Below are positions 46,480 through 59,701 of a stretch of DNA of 64,000 bases, one piece after another. The notes beneath the pieces were generated by a model. It worked only from the letters and a program-made list of their open reading frames with translations. It was not told the origin of the DNA and made no database searches. This stretch comes from Ottelia alismoides (lineage: Eukaryota; Streptophyta; Magnoliopsida; Alismatales; Hydrocharitaceae). The position numbers were made by a program, and so were the translations under genes. Numbering within the stretch: position 1 is the first letter of the stretch; the number at the start of each line of letters is the position of its first letter. Location: the NCBI GenBank assembly GCA_037367405.1, contig JAZKJV010007253.1, forward strand, positions 62,001 through 126,000, written 5' to 3'.

Positions 46480-49400
46480 ATCCTTCATTAAACCCACTCA
46501 ATGTTATACTCAATAATAACCAGTAAAATATCATGGATTGGACTCATGATCCAGATATTGTACTTGCAATTGGACACATAATGTATGTGGTTGCAATGTG
46601 CAAGTTTCCTCAACATAATGAGGAATGACAATTAAATAAGACAATAAGACATCATCTTAGGGTTTGTAAGTCTCTATAGTCTTGATCTTTCATCGAGTGT
46701 ACTTTGGAAGTGACATGTCGATGATGATCGTAATTGTCAAATAATCCTTATAAAATCTAAGAAGATGTTCTGGCATACATATGTGCTCTAGACATTTAAT
46801 CATGAATGACATGGTTCTCTACATTATGCAGAATGGTGGCTCGAAAGAGATGATGTATTCAAAATATTTGAATACCTACCTGAACCAATGTTTTAGGAGT
46901 CTAGATGGATGTAGACATGATGAGTGTCATCATTCTACTGTCTATACTCTAGTCATTCATGAAGCCTCATAATATTCACATTGTATGAATTTAATGAAGC
47001 ATGTATAAATGTTGAAATGCTCTTACATTGAATTCTTTTGAATTTAACATAAGAGATCCTTAGTCTTGAACAATGGTTGTTTATAGATGAAGAGAGCACA
47101 TTGGAAGCGTGGGTCGGACCCATGTGAGAAGGAAAGTCAAAGAGTTGATTGTACTTCTGTGACTTCCATATGACATCCAAAGAGTTGGATGAATGCCTAT
47201 ACTGTAATAACTTGATGTGTTGATAGTATGACTATCAAGTCTGTCTAGAATCCTTAGAGAAGGACTCAGATAGTGCATCGTAATAATCTATATCTACATT
47301 TGATCATTGAAATTGACTTGCTTATTTGATAAGATAAAGTCTGATAATTGTATCTCAATCTTCTAACAACACTTACAATGTGTTGCACATGTTTTAGAAT
47401 ACTGGAAAAATTTGATCTTAAGGTTTAAAGTTATCCACATAGATATTGATGCAATTGTTGCAACAATCTCTGTTGGATTGATAGACTTCTTAATTTCAGT
47501 GGGAGAGCATTAGTCTTAGAGAATGTCTTTATGACTTAGATATTAGAATACACTCATGTTTGTTTCTAAATATTGGAAATAAACATGAATTCTGGAATAA
47601 ACCTATCATAAAGAGTTATGATGGATATATTTCAGATAATAATCTAGCATCTGGTGGACTCTACTAAATTAGAAATTTAATGAATGGTTCATTAAGATAT
47701 CTAATACTGAAAGTTAAACCTTATAAGATCAATAGGAGGATAAAGATCATTTGACAATGATTTAGCATCAAGTTTTGGACATATGTCTGCTGATGAAATC
47801 AATAGACTAGTAAGATATGAAACTTTAGAATGTCTAAAATTTCAAATCTTACATACTTGTGAATATTGTATTCAAAGTAAAATGTCCAATACACCCTTTT
47901 TTTTGGGAAAGGTGTAAGATGTCAAGGTATTCGAGATCTCATACATATTGATGTATGTGAATCATCTATATCATAGTGAACATTGTGGATATGTGATATC
48001 TATTGATGATCATGTATGATATGAGATTTCTTCTCTTCACCTGGGAAACCTTTGAAATGTTCAAAGATTTCGTAATTTTGGTTTAGAACCAAAGTTTGAA
48101 GGAAGATTAAATGAATTTGATCTAATCAAGGTAACAAGTACCTATTAGATGAATTCAAAGAATATCTTATGGAGATATGAATATCATTTCTATCTCAATC
48201 CTCCTGACACACCTAAACTCAATGGAGTTGTAGGAAGATACAATTAGATCATGTGTGACATGATTTGATCAATGATGAATTTTAGCATAATTATCCCTTA
48301 GTTTCTAGGTATATATTTGTAGTAGAGACTACAATATATATCCTTAATAAGGTTCCATGCATGTAAGCTGGAATCTAGCACTTGAGAGTGCTACTTCATC
48401 AGGAAAATAAAGGATGGTATTGGATACCTACTTTACGACCTTGAGATTCTTAAAATATCTCATCTTTGAGAATATGATTCTTATAGGATGACTCTCTTGA
48501 GAATCAAGATGAAAATGAAGTATAGGAACTCATTTAATCTTGAGAAGATAATGAGGCTCCAGAAATCGGAAACTAAAAGGGACAATTAAAGATGAAACAC
48601 TAATACCTCTTCAAATGAGTTTGAGGATGTATTCCTTGTGTCAGTTAAGTCTGACAATGATCGGACTTCATGTGATGAAGCTCCTGAGGATCATAACATG
48701 GAAAGATGGATATTAGCAATAAAGGTCTAAGGTAGACTTCATATACAAGTGTTGTATATGGACCCTCGAGGATCCACCTATAAGGGTTAGACCCATTAAG
48801 GTGTAAATGGATCTTCAATAGAAAGAGGGAACCTGATGAGAAGGTAGAAACCTTCAAAGCACGATTCGTAGCCATGAGCTACACACCGAAGAGAAGACAT
48901 CGATTGCGATGTGGCTTGCTTTTCAGTGATCATGCTTAAACCCATCAGAATGTTGCTAACCCTAGCTACACAATTTGACTATGGCATCTTCAAGATGTGA
49001 GTCAAGATTGTATTCCCCTATGAATACCTCTTTGAGGATATTCACATAAAGTAGCCCCAGGGCTTCATGGTTGAGGAATGCAAGATGTGCTGGCTAAAGA
49101 ACTCCATCTTTGGACTCAAATAAGCTTATTGTCGTTGGAACATAAGATTTGATGAAATTATAATTGTTATAATTTCAAATAGAATCTTGATGAACCATGT
49201 GAAGCTTAGTGGGAGTGCCATTGTGTTCATCATGCTAAATGTAGATAATATCCTAATCATTTGGAATGATATAAGGATGATAATAAGTGTTTTGTGATCT
49301 GGCTATTCCATACCTTGAGATATGATCTCAAAGATGCCTCTTGGATCTTAGTTCTGAAGGTGTCCAGAAGCAAAGAAAAGAGGGTATTGGGACTGTCACA

Positions 49401-50090
49401 TTTGTAGTACACCTTGGACATGTTCTATTTTTTTTGGAAATTCCAAGAAAGGCTTCCTTCCCTTAAGATTTGGTACTGACCTATCTAAAGGGATAGCACC
49501 TCAAAGAGTTGAGGAAGTGAATGCTAAAATTGGTTGCCCTTTTTTGTGCATCAGTTACGAGAAGCTGAAAGCATGCTAAATGTGTACAAAAGCCAGATAT
49601 CTACCATGCAGTGGGAGTAGTAAACTGTTACTAATCCTACTATGGAGATAGAACACTTAATTGCAATAATAACAATATCTTCAAAGATGACAAGGCTTTA
49701 GAGATAGTGATATCTAAGTCTTATCTTCAAGAAATTAAGACTTTTAGATGGAGATCTAAAAGGTCTTAACTACGAATACCTTAGGAGATAGAGATCTCCA
49801 GGGATAAGGGTATTCTGATAAGGATAACAGAAATTACATGCTGGTTATAATAATATTTCTTTGAGTTATAGTCAAGGATACTATGACTGACAAGATTGAG
49901 TATTGGTTGCATTAGATGCAACATTCACATTAGATGCGAGCACTGTTACTGGGAATATGCAAGTGCCGTAAAAGGACTTGGCGTAGTCTCACAGGAACAG
50001 AGTGACTGATCAGCTTACCTAGCTATTTTCTAAATAGCCTATGATTGTCACATGAGTGTGGGTTTAAATGATTAGCCCATTAATGGCTCT
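46480..50090 (+). pseudogene. decayed copia gag-pol
   Basis: Fragments occur in family order, interrupted by stops and frameshifts. Gag start region: WTHDPDIVLAIGHIMYVVAM at about 46539. Gag-pre-integrase: FGHMSADEINRLVRYETLEC then CEYCIQSKM (47777-47883). Integrase core: PDTPKLNGVVGRYN (about 48205-48246). Reverse transcriptase from about 48790: PYEYLFEDIHIK (about 49015-49050), and a catalytic block degraded from YVDD to NVDN (49238-49249). RNase H traces precede the PPT. No enzyme could be made from it. Confidence 0.8.
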
Positions 50091-50097
50091 TTGGGCT

Positions 50098-50106
50098 AGT
50101 GGGAGA
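50098..50106 (+). other. copia polypurine tract
   Basis: AGTGGGAGA immediately before the 3' LTR, the usual copia arrangement. Confidence 0.85.
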
Positions 50107-50107
50107 T

Positions 50108-52652
50108 TGTTGGACATGCGAGCCCACGGCGAGCCATTATGCAATAAATGTTATTGCACGTATCATTCCCTGATCTGAAATGAAGAATAAATAATTTGCA
50201 TAATAGGTCCCTCTGTACAATTAGGGTTATGTACCATGGCCATCTTAATGATCATACAGCTGTTGATTCATTAAATGAATCATAGAGGCTGGTGTTTAGA
50301 TGAATATCTAATGGGTTAGATAGAGGACTCATCAAGCACCGTCAAATGATTATTAAGAGATGATCTCCAGCCTGAGTAGGAGATGGCAATCCTTTCTCAC
50401 ATAGGCTGATATCTGACCGATCTCTTGATGCAGGTCCTCTGCATGGGAATAGTGATTCGGAGGTGTTAGATTAGTTAAGTCAATGGGTTGACTTAGCGAG
50501 ATCGAGATAACCTAAGTCCTATGTTGAACACTGTCACAACATAGGCACACATCCTCTGACTAGAGACAGATGTGTTACTATATGTCTGAGTATGTACATT
50601 TGGCAGACCATTAGGTTGATGACCTAATCAAGGTCTATACACCGGCGAGCTGGTGTGCATATAAGGGCATATGAGTAATACGATCTCTCAAAGGGATCAT
50701 ACAGGTTCCATGAGGTCACTCATGAGGTATTGGGACCGATCAAATTCCATGCATGGTCGTCGTGCTTTGGAAGCATGACAAGAATTTGAAGGTATGATAT
50801 ATGCTTTGGGAAAGCATATGATCGATACCAAATCCCAATGACCAAGATTGAGAAATTTGGTGATCAAACCCTGAAGAAGACAGTATAAAATAGATCTTCA
50901 TCTTCAGATTGATCATTGGTCTTCCAGTATGCAGGATGTGCAGGTATTGGGAATACCTGAGGGTGATGTGATCATAAACGATTCTATAACCATGACGCTT
51001 CCAGTCCGAGGGAGTGATGAAACAGGTCTGGATTTTAGTGACTCCTCTCAGTAGAGAAGTAACTTGATCTTAGTCCAAATGTTGGATATTGATCTGAATG
51101 TGATTCAGATGCAATGAGAAGATTAAGTATACGGACTTGATTTAATCAAGCATCTATGAGAGGTCAGTTATATCTGGATTTGAGATGAGATCTCAACATC
51201 CAAGTCACTATACGTGGAACAATACAATCGCCCTGTCCTTATCTCCAAGTATCTGCGGAGAAGGCACATTATTTTTGAAGGAGTTCAAGAATAATTCCTA
51301 TGATGAATTTAGTATCCAAGCAAGAAGGTTTTGATCATTAAATGAGATTTAATTATCAAAGTATAATATGAATAAGATTCATATTATAAGAATGTGTCCA
51401 AGATAATTAAATGAGATTTAATTATCAAGTACAATATGAATAAGATTCATGTTGAGAGAATGATTGTCCAAGATAATTAATGGGATTTAATTATCAAGGA
51501 TAAGCAGATCGTGGATAGTGATATCCAGAATATCTGTGTATATTATAAATGAGATTTATAATATATCAGAGAGAGAGAGAAATATTGTAAATAACATTTG
51601 TTAATTATTAATGTGGATTGGATCTATATTAGTTAATTAATTGGAAATGTAATTTACCAATTAGTTTGGGATGTGAATATGATTCACATTTTTTTTCAAT
51701 GGCATGATTGAAATATTCACAAATTAATTTGGAATTAATTTGGTGGATATTATTGCAATAATGATAATTGCAAATAATCAAGAAATAATAATATAAATAA
51801 AAGGAGACAAAACCACCTATGATCATAGGTGGCGTCACCTATGACTTAGTCATAGGTGACGCCTCCTTGATTTTAGGAGGGGTTGTTATCTCCTCTTATT
51901 TGTTGACTTATTATCTCTTGATAAATTAATTTATGTTAATTAAATTTTGTTGATAATAATTCAACACATATTTAATTTAATATAAATTAATGTTGTTGGT
52001 TTTTAACCAACAACAATCATAGCCGTTGGATGGCTCTTGGATTACAATGACCGTTGGATCCATGAGAGCCATGGATTGAGATCCATTGGATCCCAAACTA
52101 ATATATAAAGAGGGTAGCTTTAAGTAGACGCCTACTCTACTTCTCTCTCTCCCTCTCATTCTCGTGATCTCTCTCTCTCTCTCTCTCCAAAGGGTGGCCG
52201 ACCACCATTGTTGAGAAGGAGAGAAGTTCTCGCCTTCGCCCTCGACGACTCGAGGATCTCCTTCTTCTTCGTGGCTACTTGCTGTAGAGGAAGACGACGG
52301 ATTTCGCTTGACGAAATCAGGGGATCTATTGCTTGGATCTTCATCGAGGATTGTGGGAGGAACGCGACTCATCATCGTGCCCGCAAGTGCGTTCTTCATG
52401 GATCGGACTTGAGACAGGAGGATCTCTTGTTTGGGATCTCGCGATCACAACCACGCTTCAAAGGTATTCCTTATACTTTGTGGTTTGATGAAACGATCCG
52501 AGAAGTGTTCTCGTGATCATGTGGTTTCATCATTTGATTTAAAATTTTTAAATTCCGCTGCATCTTGCGACTAGTACGACTAGTCGCCCCGATTGTATCC
52601 GATACGATCATCAGGCTTCCGTGATGCGCTTGAGGATTCTCAATATCCTTCA
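50108..52652 (+). repeat. copia 3' LTR
   Basis: 2545 bp. It differs from the 5' LTR by scattered substitutions and a few short deletions, for example about 18 bp near 50708. Confidence 0.95.
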
Positions 52653-53135
52653 CCGCTATCGTATTGGTTTTATACATATTTTGACATTCGTATTCGTATT
52701 CATTTTAAAATGGATGCGAATATGGATATCACTTTGACATTCGCTAATATTCACATTCGTATTTGTGTATTCATTTTCATACATAAGTATAGTAATAGAT
52801 ATATTTATAACTTGTGTGTAACAACATTTTATGATCACATTCGCCATTGTTGATATAGTTGTTATGAAATTACTATATCTAGTATAACTGTTTTATGTGT
52901 AAATCATCCTAAACATGTATATTTTAGTTAATCTATTAAACATTTCTGTTGTTTTATGTATCTGATTCGTATTCATTTTACATTTGTAGTCGTTTTTAAT
53001 GATATGGTAACATATTTTTCACATCCATCAATATTCGTATCCGCATTCGTATTCGTATTTTAAAATAGGTAATGATATGATTATATATATATATACTCAT
53101 ATCTGTATCCGACCCTTTTCATCCCTACTGTCTGG

Positions 53136-53562
53136 ACATTCACGGTGAGGGAGATAGACGATCGTTTCTTTTTTTGGTCTACCCTCAACTACTACTACAT
53201 GATTCTGCAAGAAACTATAATCCAATGCATTGCAGTAAACCCTGAATAAAAATTCTAAAAATTGATAATCTCATTTCGAGAAAAGAAATGGATCCAAAGG
53301 ATGCAAAAGTTAGCATAGGTGTCATAAATGTTGGAAAAACATTTTTTAGATTTGTTAAAGAATCTATACCCATCAAAATACAATATCTGATTACCCATCT
53401 CTCCCCTTTTCTCTTCCTCCTCAATAGTCGATGTAATCGAAAGCACACAAAGAACCTTCAAACTGCCTCTCAGTCGAAGCAATCCCATCTCTTTCACAAC
53501 CCAGCTCAACGGGACAAGAACCCCAAGTCGAATCGCTGAGAACCCATCTCCTTCCTCTGCAA
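53136..53562 (+). promoter_or_regulatory. OEP39 upstream region
   Basis: All that separates the hAT/copia insertion from the OEP39 start codon. It includes the presumed 5' UTR and core promoter. No convincing TATA box was found. Confidence 0.45.
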
Positions 53563-56500
53563 ATGGGAGCACAGAAGAGCATCCATGCGGGCAGTGGTGA
53601 GAGCACTAAATCTTTCTTACCCTCCACATGTTCTAATCTCGCAATATCTTTTTATGGGTCTCTGTCTTTTTGGACTAATTCAGCAAAGATTGACCTCAAT
53701 CTGGATCTCACCCACAAGATAACCGCTGCCCTCTTGCTCCCTCCCGAGTTCAGGTGAGGGGCTCCCCTCAAAATTTGACCTTTTTTCGAGCTCTTGTTCT
53801 TGTTGGTCATCTTGATTTGTCGTTTTTTTTTGATATGGTGTTTGTAGGGTTCCTGGAGGTCCACTTTCGCAGATTGCAGGGAGGTACTGTGCGTTCATTG
53901 GTGTTCTTCTGTTTTTTTGTTGTCTGTGTTGTGATTATTGGTGGATGATTCAGGCTTTGCTTGAAGCACCCGAATGTATTCGGTGGAGGGGAGAAGCTGG
54001 ATGCCGTGTGGGACAAAGGTTTGTGTGATTCCAATGTCGTGCTCACGCTTAGGCGGCCGAGACCCGAGTGGCACTGGCAGCAGTCCTTGGTGTTTCAGGT
54101 TGTTCTTGCTGAAGATTGTTCATGAGAAAATTTTTGTTTATGCGTTGAGCCAATGGATGTGAAGTGATTGATGTTTTGTCTCCCGAAACAAAATGTTCGT
54201 GTTTTGGCGATGGCATCGTCGTGCATTGCTCCAGTGGACGTGGAAGTGATGGATGTGTTTCATTCCCTGAACAAAAAGATTGTTTCTTTTCATGAGGTTA
54301 AAGTCTTGCATTAGTTCAATGGATGTGGTAGAGACTACTGTTTTATTTCCTGGAAAGAAAGATTGTTCTCATTCATGGGGCACATAACGATTTCCTGAAG
54401 AAAAGAAAGATTGTTCTTGTGAATGTGGATAATGTCATATTTCCTGAGACTGTTCCCTTTCTGTGCACATATTACTTCTTCAATTGCTCCAATGGATGTG
54501 GAAGAGATCATTCTTTCATTTCCTAAAAAAATTGTTCCTTTTTTTCACACATACATCTTGCATTAGGCAATGAAAGTGGAAGTTGTTATTCTTTCATTTC
54601 GTAAACAGTGCGGTCATGATCGGTTGATAAGTCTTTGTATGGAATGGAAAGATCTTTTGTGGTTCTACCTTCTACGCATACGAAAGCATCCACTACGATA
54701 CTGTTCTTTAGATATGAGAATGTTCCTTAGGTTTGTAGACCATGTAATTGTGTGAAAGCCTGCTTAGTTGTTAATGTTTCATTATTGATTCTTGGAGGCT
54801 GGAACTTTTGTGATCGATACGTATCACATAAAAAAGATTAAATTTCTAGTTATAAACTGAGGCATTTCTTTCTGATATTTTGATCATCTAGTCATCGACT
54901 CATCATTTGCATTTGAAATACACTGCAGAATGCAGTTACCCCGGAGATAGGAGTCCATGGGGAACCCAACAGCAGCTTCACCCGTACAGGGAGTGGAGGC
55001 ATCAATTTACGGCGGTTCTCGGTCGGGGTTGATTTGAGTGAACCAGCAACCTCCAATTGGATGAGCACTACCAGCATCAAATTTGAGGTTCATTACTTAC
55101 GACTTCTTGGTTTTATGTAAAGATATAACTTTTTTCATGTTGGGGTGGCATAGATGCTAATAGGATGTGCCTTTTGAATCCTTTAGCATATCCGTCCCAT
55201 CAACGACGGAGGATTTCCAATAGCCCACGATCATGAAGGATTCCCCATCACTTGCAGGTAAGTGCTCTTCATCCAATTTACAGTGTTCAATGTAGTCTAT
55301 GAAAGGTTATGATACTGATATCTGTCGAAATAATAAATTTTGCTGCAGCGGACTTTCTCACGATAGTATGGTTGTCCTTAGGCAAGAGAGCAAGTATGCA
55401 ACTGCAGACAAGCATGGTTTCTCTCGTGTAAGCTGTGTCCATCGATGTCTTCTTTTACCAGTGTGATTCGAGGTCTGATTTGTTATTGCAATGCCAGTTG
55501 AATATTCAAGTAGAACAAGGGATACCATTCTTGTCGAAATGTCTGATCTTCAATCGGCTCAAATTCAATGCTTCGAAGGGAGTTAAGTTGGGAAGGTCGT
55601 TGTTGCTGACAAGGTAACTATTTGTTTGCATTATTTCTTGTTTTTTATATAACAATTTTGACCAAAAACAAAATTCTTACCTCTGCATCGGATAGCATTA
55701 CAGGTGGTTCTATTGTAGGAGACATGGCACCTTATCAAGCATTCTTTATCGGGGGACCTGGCAGTGTTAGAGGATATGGAGATGGCGCCGTTGGCTCTGG
55801 AAGATCTTGCCTTACCGTGAACAGCGAACTGACGGTTCCTCTGGTATGGTATTGCCCATTTAAGTTACAATACTAGTTGAGTTTTAACGACGTGAGGCAG
55901 TTCTTTTCATCACACTTCTCGAATTTGGAGGGTTCATGGCATACTAGTTTAATGTTCTATAGATTCCACCAAAAAACCATTCCTGAGCTCTGTCAGATAA
56001 CATGAAGTAGTAGTAGTTTAATGAGCTACTACAAATGGAGTTAAAAAAATTGGTGTTGGATTAATTTGTGTAAGGTACTCCTAAGAGTGCCAAAAAATAT
56101 GTTTTTTTAACAAACTCTTTTTTTCTTGATTTGAGAGATCTGTTTAAAAATTTCCAAGTATTCCAAACTCTTTTGTTCAGGTGAATGGCCTAGAAGCAGC
56201 TGCATTCATGGACTGTGGATCCGATCTCGGTTCTGCACATCTTGTTCCTGGTGAGTTCAGTCATGAGATGACTTATTCTGTATCAACTACATGCACCCAT
56301 ACGCGATCGATAACAATATCTCATTCAGTTCAATCTTTGATATCTGTTTGTTCGTACTGATCGATCATCTACTTTTCCTCTTTGTGCCTCATAATTTACC
56401 GCACATGATTTTCAATTTGGATTGGATTTCAGGTAACCCGTCACTCAGGCGTGGGAAACCAGGACGTGGCGTTGGTCTTGGTTATGGCCTGCGGTGGAAC

Positions 56501-56590
56501 TTGCAGAAGGTTCATCTTCAGCTGGATTACGCCATGAATGCCTTTCATCACAAGACGTTATATTTTGGTATAACTAATCTTGCATCATGA
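53563..56590 (+). CDS. OEP39: OEP39-like chloroplast outer-envelope beta-barrel
   Basis: Eleven exons with GT-AG junctions: 53563-53596, 53684-53753, 53848-53883, 53954-54098, 54929-55087, 55187-55257, 55349-55427, 55498-55613, 55696-55843, 56181-56250 and 56433-56590. They total 1086 nt, or 361 residues, matching the length of Arabidopsis OEP39 and not of full OEP80. The protein starts MGAQKSIHAG. It has barrel landmarks KIDLNLDLTHKI, LCLKHPNVFGG, TSIKFEHIRPIN, GGSIVGDMAPYQAF and the Omp85 signature GSVRGYGDGAVGSGRS, and ends TLYFGITNLAS. POTRA repeats and a cleavable transit peptide are absent, as in OEP39/OEP36 relatives. It should insert in the plastid outer envelope by its barrel. The precise function of this branch is unsettled; relation to OEP80 is clear. 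No break was found. Confidence 0.93.
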
Positions 56591-58188
56591 TTGCAATACT
56601 TGAAAAGAAAAACTTATCGCAACTTTCTACGGCTAGCGTGAGATTTATTATTGTATAAAGGATCTTAGTTTGTTCATTTTTTTTCTCAAAGGTGTTCAGT
56701 TCATTTTTATTTCTTTTACTCTTAGATGTGAACAACTGACCTTTCACATCGCATCAACTTTCGAGGAATCACATAATAGAAACGGAATGGTAGATCGATG
56801 GCCGTTGTGGTGTTGATCATAGTAGGTGATGCTTGCATGCAAATCACATATCAAAAAGGGGTTTATCTCCCAGCTCTGAGCCCGTTCGTGTCAGGGTTGG
56901 GTTGGAGTAAACTCCGTATAAATGGTTAGTAAGATGGCTAATCTTTTGGTGAATAGTTAACAGGTGTTTGGATGATTATGAGAGTTGGAATGATAAATGT
57001 GATGTGATGTTTGTGTGTTATATAGATCATGTTTAATATTAAATATGTTTTTGATGTTGACTTTTGATCGCGTTAACCCGGATCCCGGATCGTAACATGG
57101 GTTGGATCATGGGTAGCTGGTGGCAGCCACTTTGATATTGGGATAAGATATCTTGAATGTGGTAAACTAGTGGTGGGGTTAAAATGTCAGTCTGTTTTGG
57201 TGTTTAGATGTTGGGTTTGTTGTTGGGAGGATTTATAGAAATATGACTTTTTTAGGCTTTGGATAAATGATTGGTTGGTGATTGCTACTAAAATGATTGG
57301 AATAAGATGGCCTAATAATACATATTTTTGTTTGATGTAACTTTTGTGTGGATTGAGTGGTATGGGAGTTATTTTCTAGTATGTTGAATGCTTTTTGTAG
57401 ATACACACTATATTTGTCTATGTTTCTCTTGCCTCTATTGAGCGACGACTTAAACAAAATTTTCTCCTAATGTAATTTTCTCATTTTTGAAGGGTTTTTT
57501 ACACTAGTGCCTCTACGAGATTCGACAAGAAAAAAGGTAGTACTGTGAATTTTGTAAGAATACATGGGCACAAGGGTTATTGCAAAAAAATGTAGGGGCA
57601 TAACTGTAATTGCAGAAACTTGGAGGGGCACAACTTTAAAACCCACTTTTAAAAATTTAAATAGCTTAATAATACATTTTCCCTTTCAAATGAGTTTCAT
57701 ATTAAATTGTGTGGTTTATGAGTTAAATTTTTTTGAGATTGTGATTGTTTAAACAAACTCATCACTATCTATTTCAAAATATTATGTGGTCATTTGAGTT
57801 ATGCCATTAAGGACCTTTTTATTTGAATTGTCTTTTTTTATACAATTAAGCTTTTCCAATGACAACTTTCTTTCTATATATTCATGTCACATAATGATAT
57901 ATTTATAGATCAATCATTGATCCCCATCATGGATGTGGCAAGGTAGATTTGGTCTAGAAACCCATCTTGTAATAAATGCATATACAATCCTCCATAACTA
58001 TGTCCAAGCAAGGTTGCATTTTTCATTCAAATTTTATATTTTATCATTTGCTTTCAGCAATAAGCTGGAGAATGTACCCAACAAATGCATTATTGTGAAT
58101 CTCAAAGAGTATGCAAGACATGATACTGAAATAAATACTATTAATAACCAACATCTCCTCTAATTAAGCAAGCTTCTAGAGAAATCCT
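56591..58188. other. OEP39 3' flank and intergenic DNA
   Basis: The first 100-200 bp are presumably 3' UTR. At 57560-57640 GGGGCA(C/T)AA words recur every 25-30 bp. No gene or bounded element was recognised. Confidence 0.4.
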
Positions 58189-58600
58189 TTTGTTGGCTTC
58201 TTTGAGAAGTCACTTCTAAGTTGTTTTCTTTGAGAAGATATTTATTGATTTCCTTGATAAGTCGTATGCAAAGTTGGCTTCTTTAAGAAGCCATCACTTG
58301 TTCTAGTATACTTTATTGGCCTCTTTAAATAGGACCCTTGAGATTGGAGTGTAACCAACCAAGAAGGAAGAGATAAGATAAGAGTGTGCAAGTACAGAGG
58401 CTTAGAGAGAGCCACCAAGTGTATTAGAGAAGAAAGTATAGAGAGCTTGAGTAGTGTATAGTTAGAGAGTATACATGAGTGTATGTATGTGAAGTGGTGT
58501 ATTGTTAATGTATGTTTCAGTGTATCAATAACGTTGAGATAATATTCTAGATACATGCAACTAACCATAGTCGAATATAATAACATATGTACATGGTGCC
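58189..58600 (+). mobile_element. possible LTR remnant
   Basis: Begins TGTTGGCTTCTTTGAGAAG, with GGCTTCTTTGAGAAG-type words repeated, then a TATA-like TTTAAATA (58324-58331) and a GA-rich leader, as in small LTRs. No partner LTR or target duplication was found. Confidence 0.3.
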
Positions 58601-58879
58601 ATGCTTGCACACCACCCTTCTAACCTTCTTCCATGAAAACTATTGCGGATGCTACTACTTGCATCACTTGTTCTTCGATTATAGACAATTTCTTGGATTT
58701 GTTGTAAAGGGTGTTTTATAAGTCACATATTCATCATGCTAACTAAACTTATATCAGACAAAAAATGGACACACAGAGATCTATTATATGTAATATATAT
58801 GATATTAATGTCGCATGCCTGGACCGAGCATATTAGGGATGCATGCATGCCAGGTTGGGTTATGGGATACATGTCTATT

Positions 58880-59690
58880 AGGGATGCAAATGGATGGATA
58901 CATATACGGATATAAGTATTACTATATCTTTACCCTTTTTTTTAAAATTGGATACATCGAAACCAATATCTTGGATCTTGACAATAGCAAACAGATAATA
59001 ATCTGATACATGTCTATTATATGTAATCTTGAATATGGATACGAATATGAAAACATATCATAAATATGATACAAATATTTCAAAAATAGATAGGAATTAT
59101 CCAACAGATAATGAAATTTTTTGTCAGTTAAATTTAAAACTTAATAGTTAATTAATTAAGGTAAACTTACGTAAATTACAGGCAGAATAAAACAATAAAA
59201 AGAAATAAAGTAATTTGTTAAACTAAATTCTTTTGTGACAAAAGTATATATATTTGGGTAAATTACCGAAAAAAGCCCCACACTATGCATCAATTTCCCA
59301 ATTAGGGGCCTCATTTTGGAAATGCTATAAATAAGGTATTAAACCTTCAATTTTATGCTATAACATTGACATACAAAGGTTGCAGAAGCTAACAAAAGCC
59401 ATATTTGGGATGAAAAATAAGATCGAGCCATCTTTGTACAATGAAAAAATGAGGTTGTAATTGGGAATCGAGGTATAGTTGAGTTCTTTTTGTAACATGT
59501 CATATATTTTTCTTCCTGCATTCGAAATTAAATTTAAAAAATGTATTATATCACGTGTAACCATATAATATATTTAGACATTTATTTATACAAGCATCAA
59601 TATATGTCTATAATTCACGTGCGGAGATTCAATAATACAAATATATGTATCCTTATCTATCACAAAAATTTGTAGCCTATCCGTATCCAT
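58880..59690. mobile_element. possible degenerate Ac/Ds-like element
   Basis: The left end TAGGGATGCAAATGGATGG resembles the Ac terminus. The arms share GGATACATATACGGAT-like and ATCCGTATCCATCA words in inverted orientation. A clear right terminus and target duplication are missing. The MITE at 59256-59501 is nested inside. Confidence 0.4.
59256..59501. mobile_element. 246-bp MULE-type MITE, second family member
   Basis: Starts GGGTAAATTACCGAAAA, and its interior matches the element at 18336-18582 (CAATTTCCCAATTAGGGGCC). The right end has decayed to GTAACATGTC. Flanks share ATATATTT, compatible with a 9-bp duplication. Confidence 0.65.
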
Positions 59691-59701
59691 CAGTATTTTG
59701 G

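Larger units (their letters stand above)
42081..52652 (+). mobile_element. Ty1/copia LTR retrotransposon with decayed coding region
   Basis: 10.6 kb, TG...CA ends, perfect 5-bp target duplication CCGCT (42076-42080 and 52653-52657). The order is LTR, initiator-Met PBS, leader, decayed gag, integrase before reverse transcriptase (the copia order), PPT, LTR. The LTRs are unusually long for copia and closely alike (5 differences in the first 400 bp by eye), while the coding part has stops throughout. Confidence 0.95.
42038..53127. mobile_element. Ac/Ds-like hAT element split by copia
   Basis: Ends TAGGGATGAAAAT and TTTTCATCCCTA match the 11-bp Ac terminal repeat. Flanking octamers CTGTCAGG (42030-42037) and CTGTCTGG (53128-53135) agree at seven of eight positions. 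Without the copia element it is about 513 bp, made of ATTCGTATTC/GAATACGAAT words, and encodes nothing. Confidence 0.85.
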
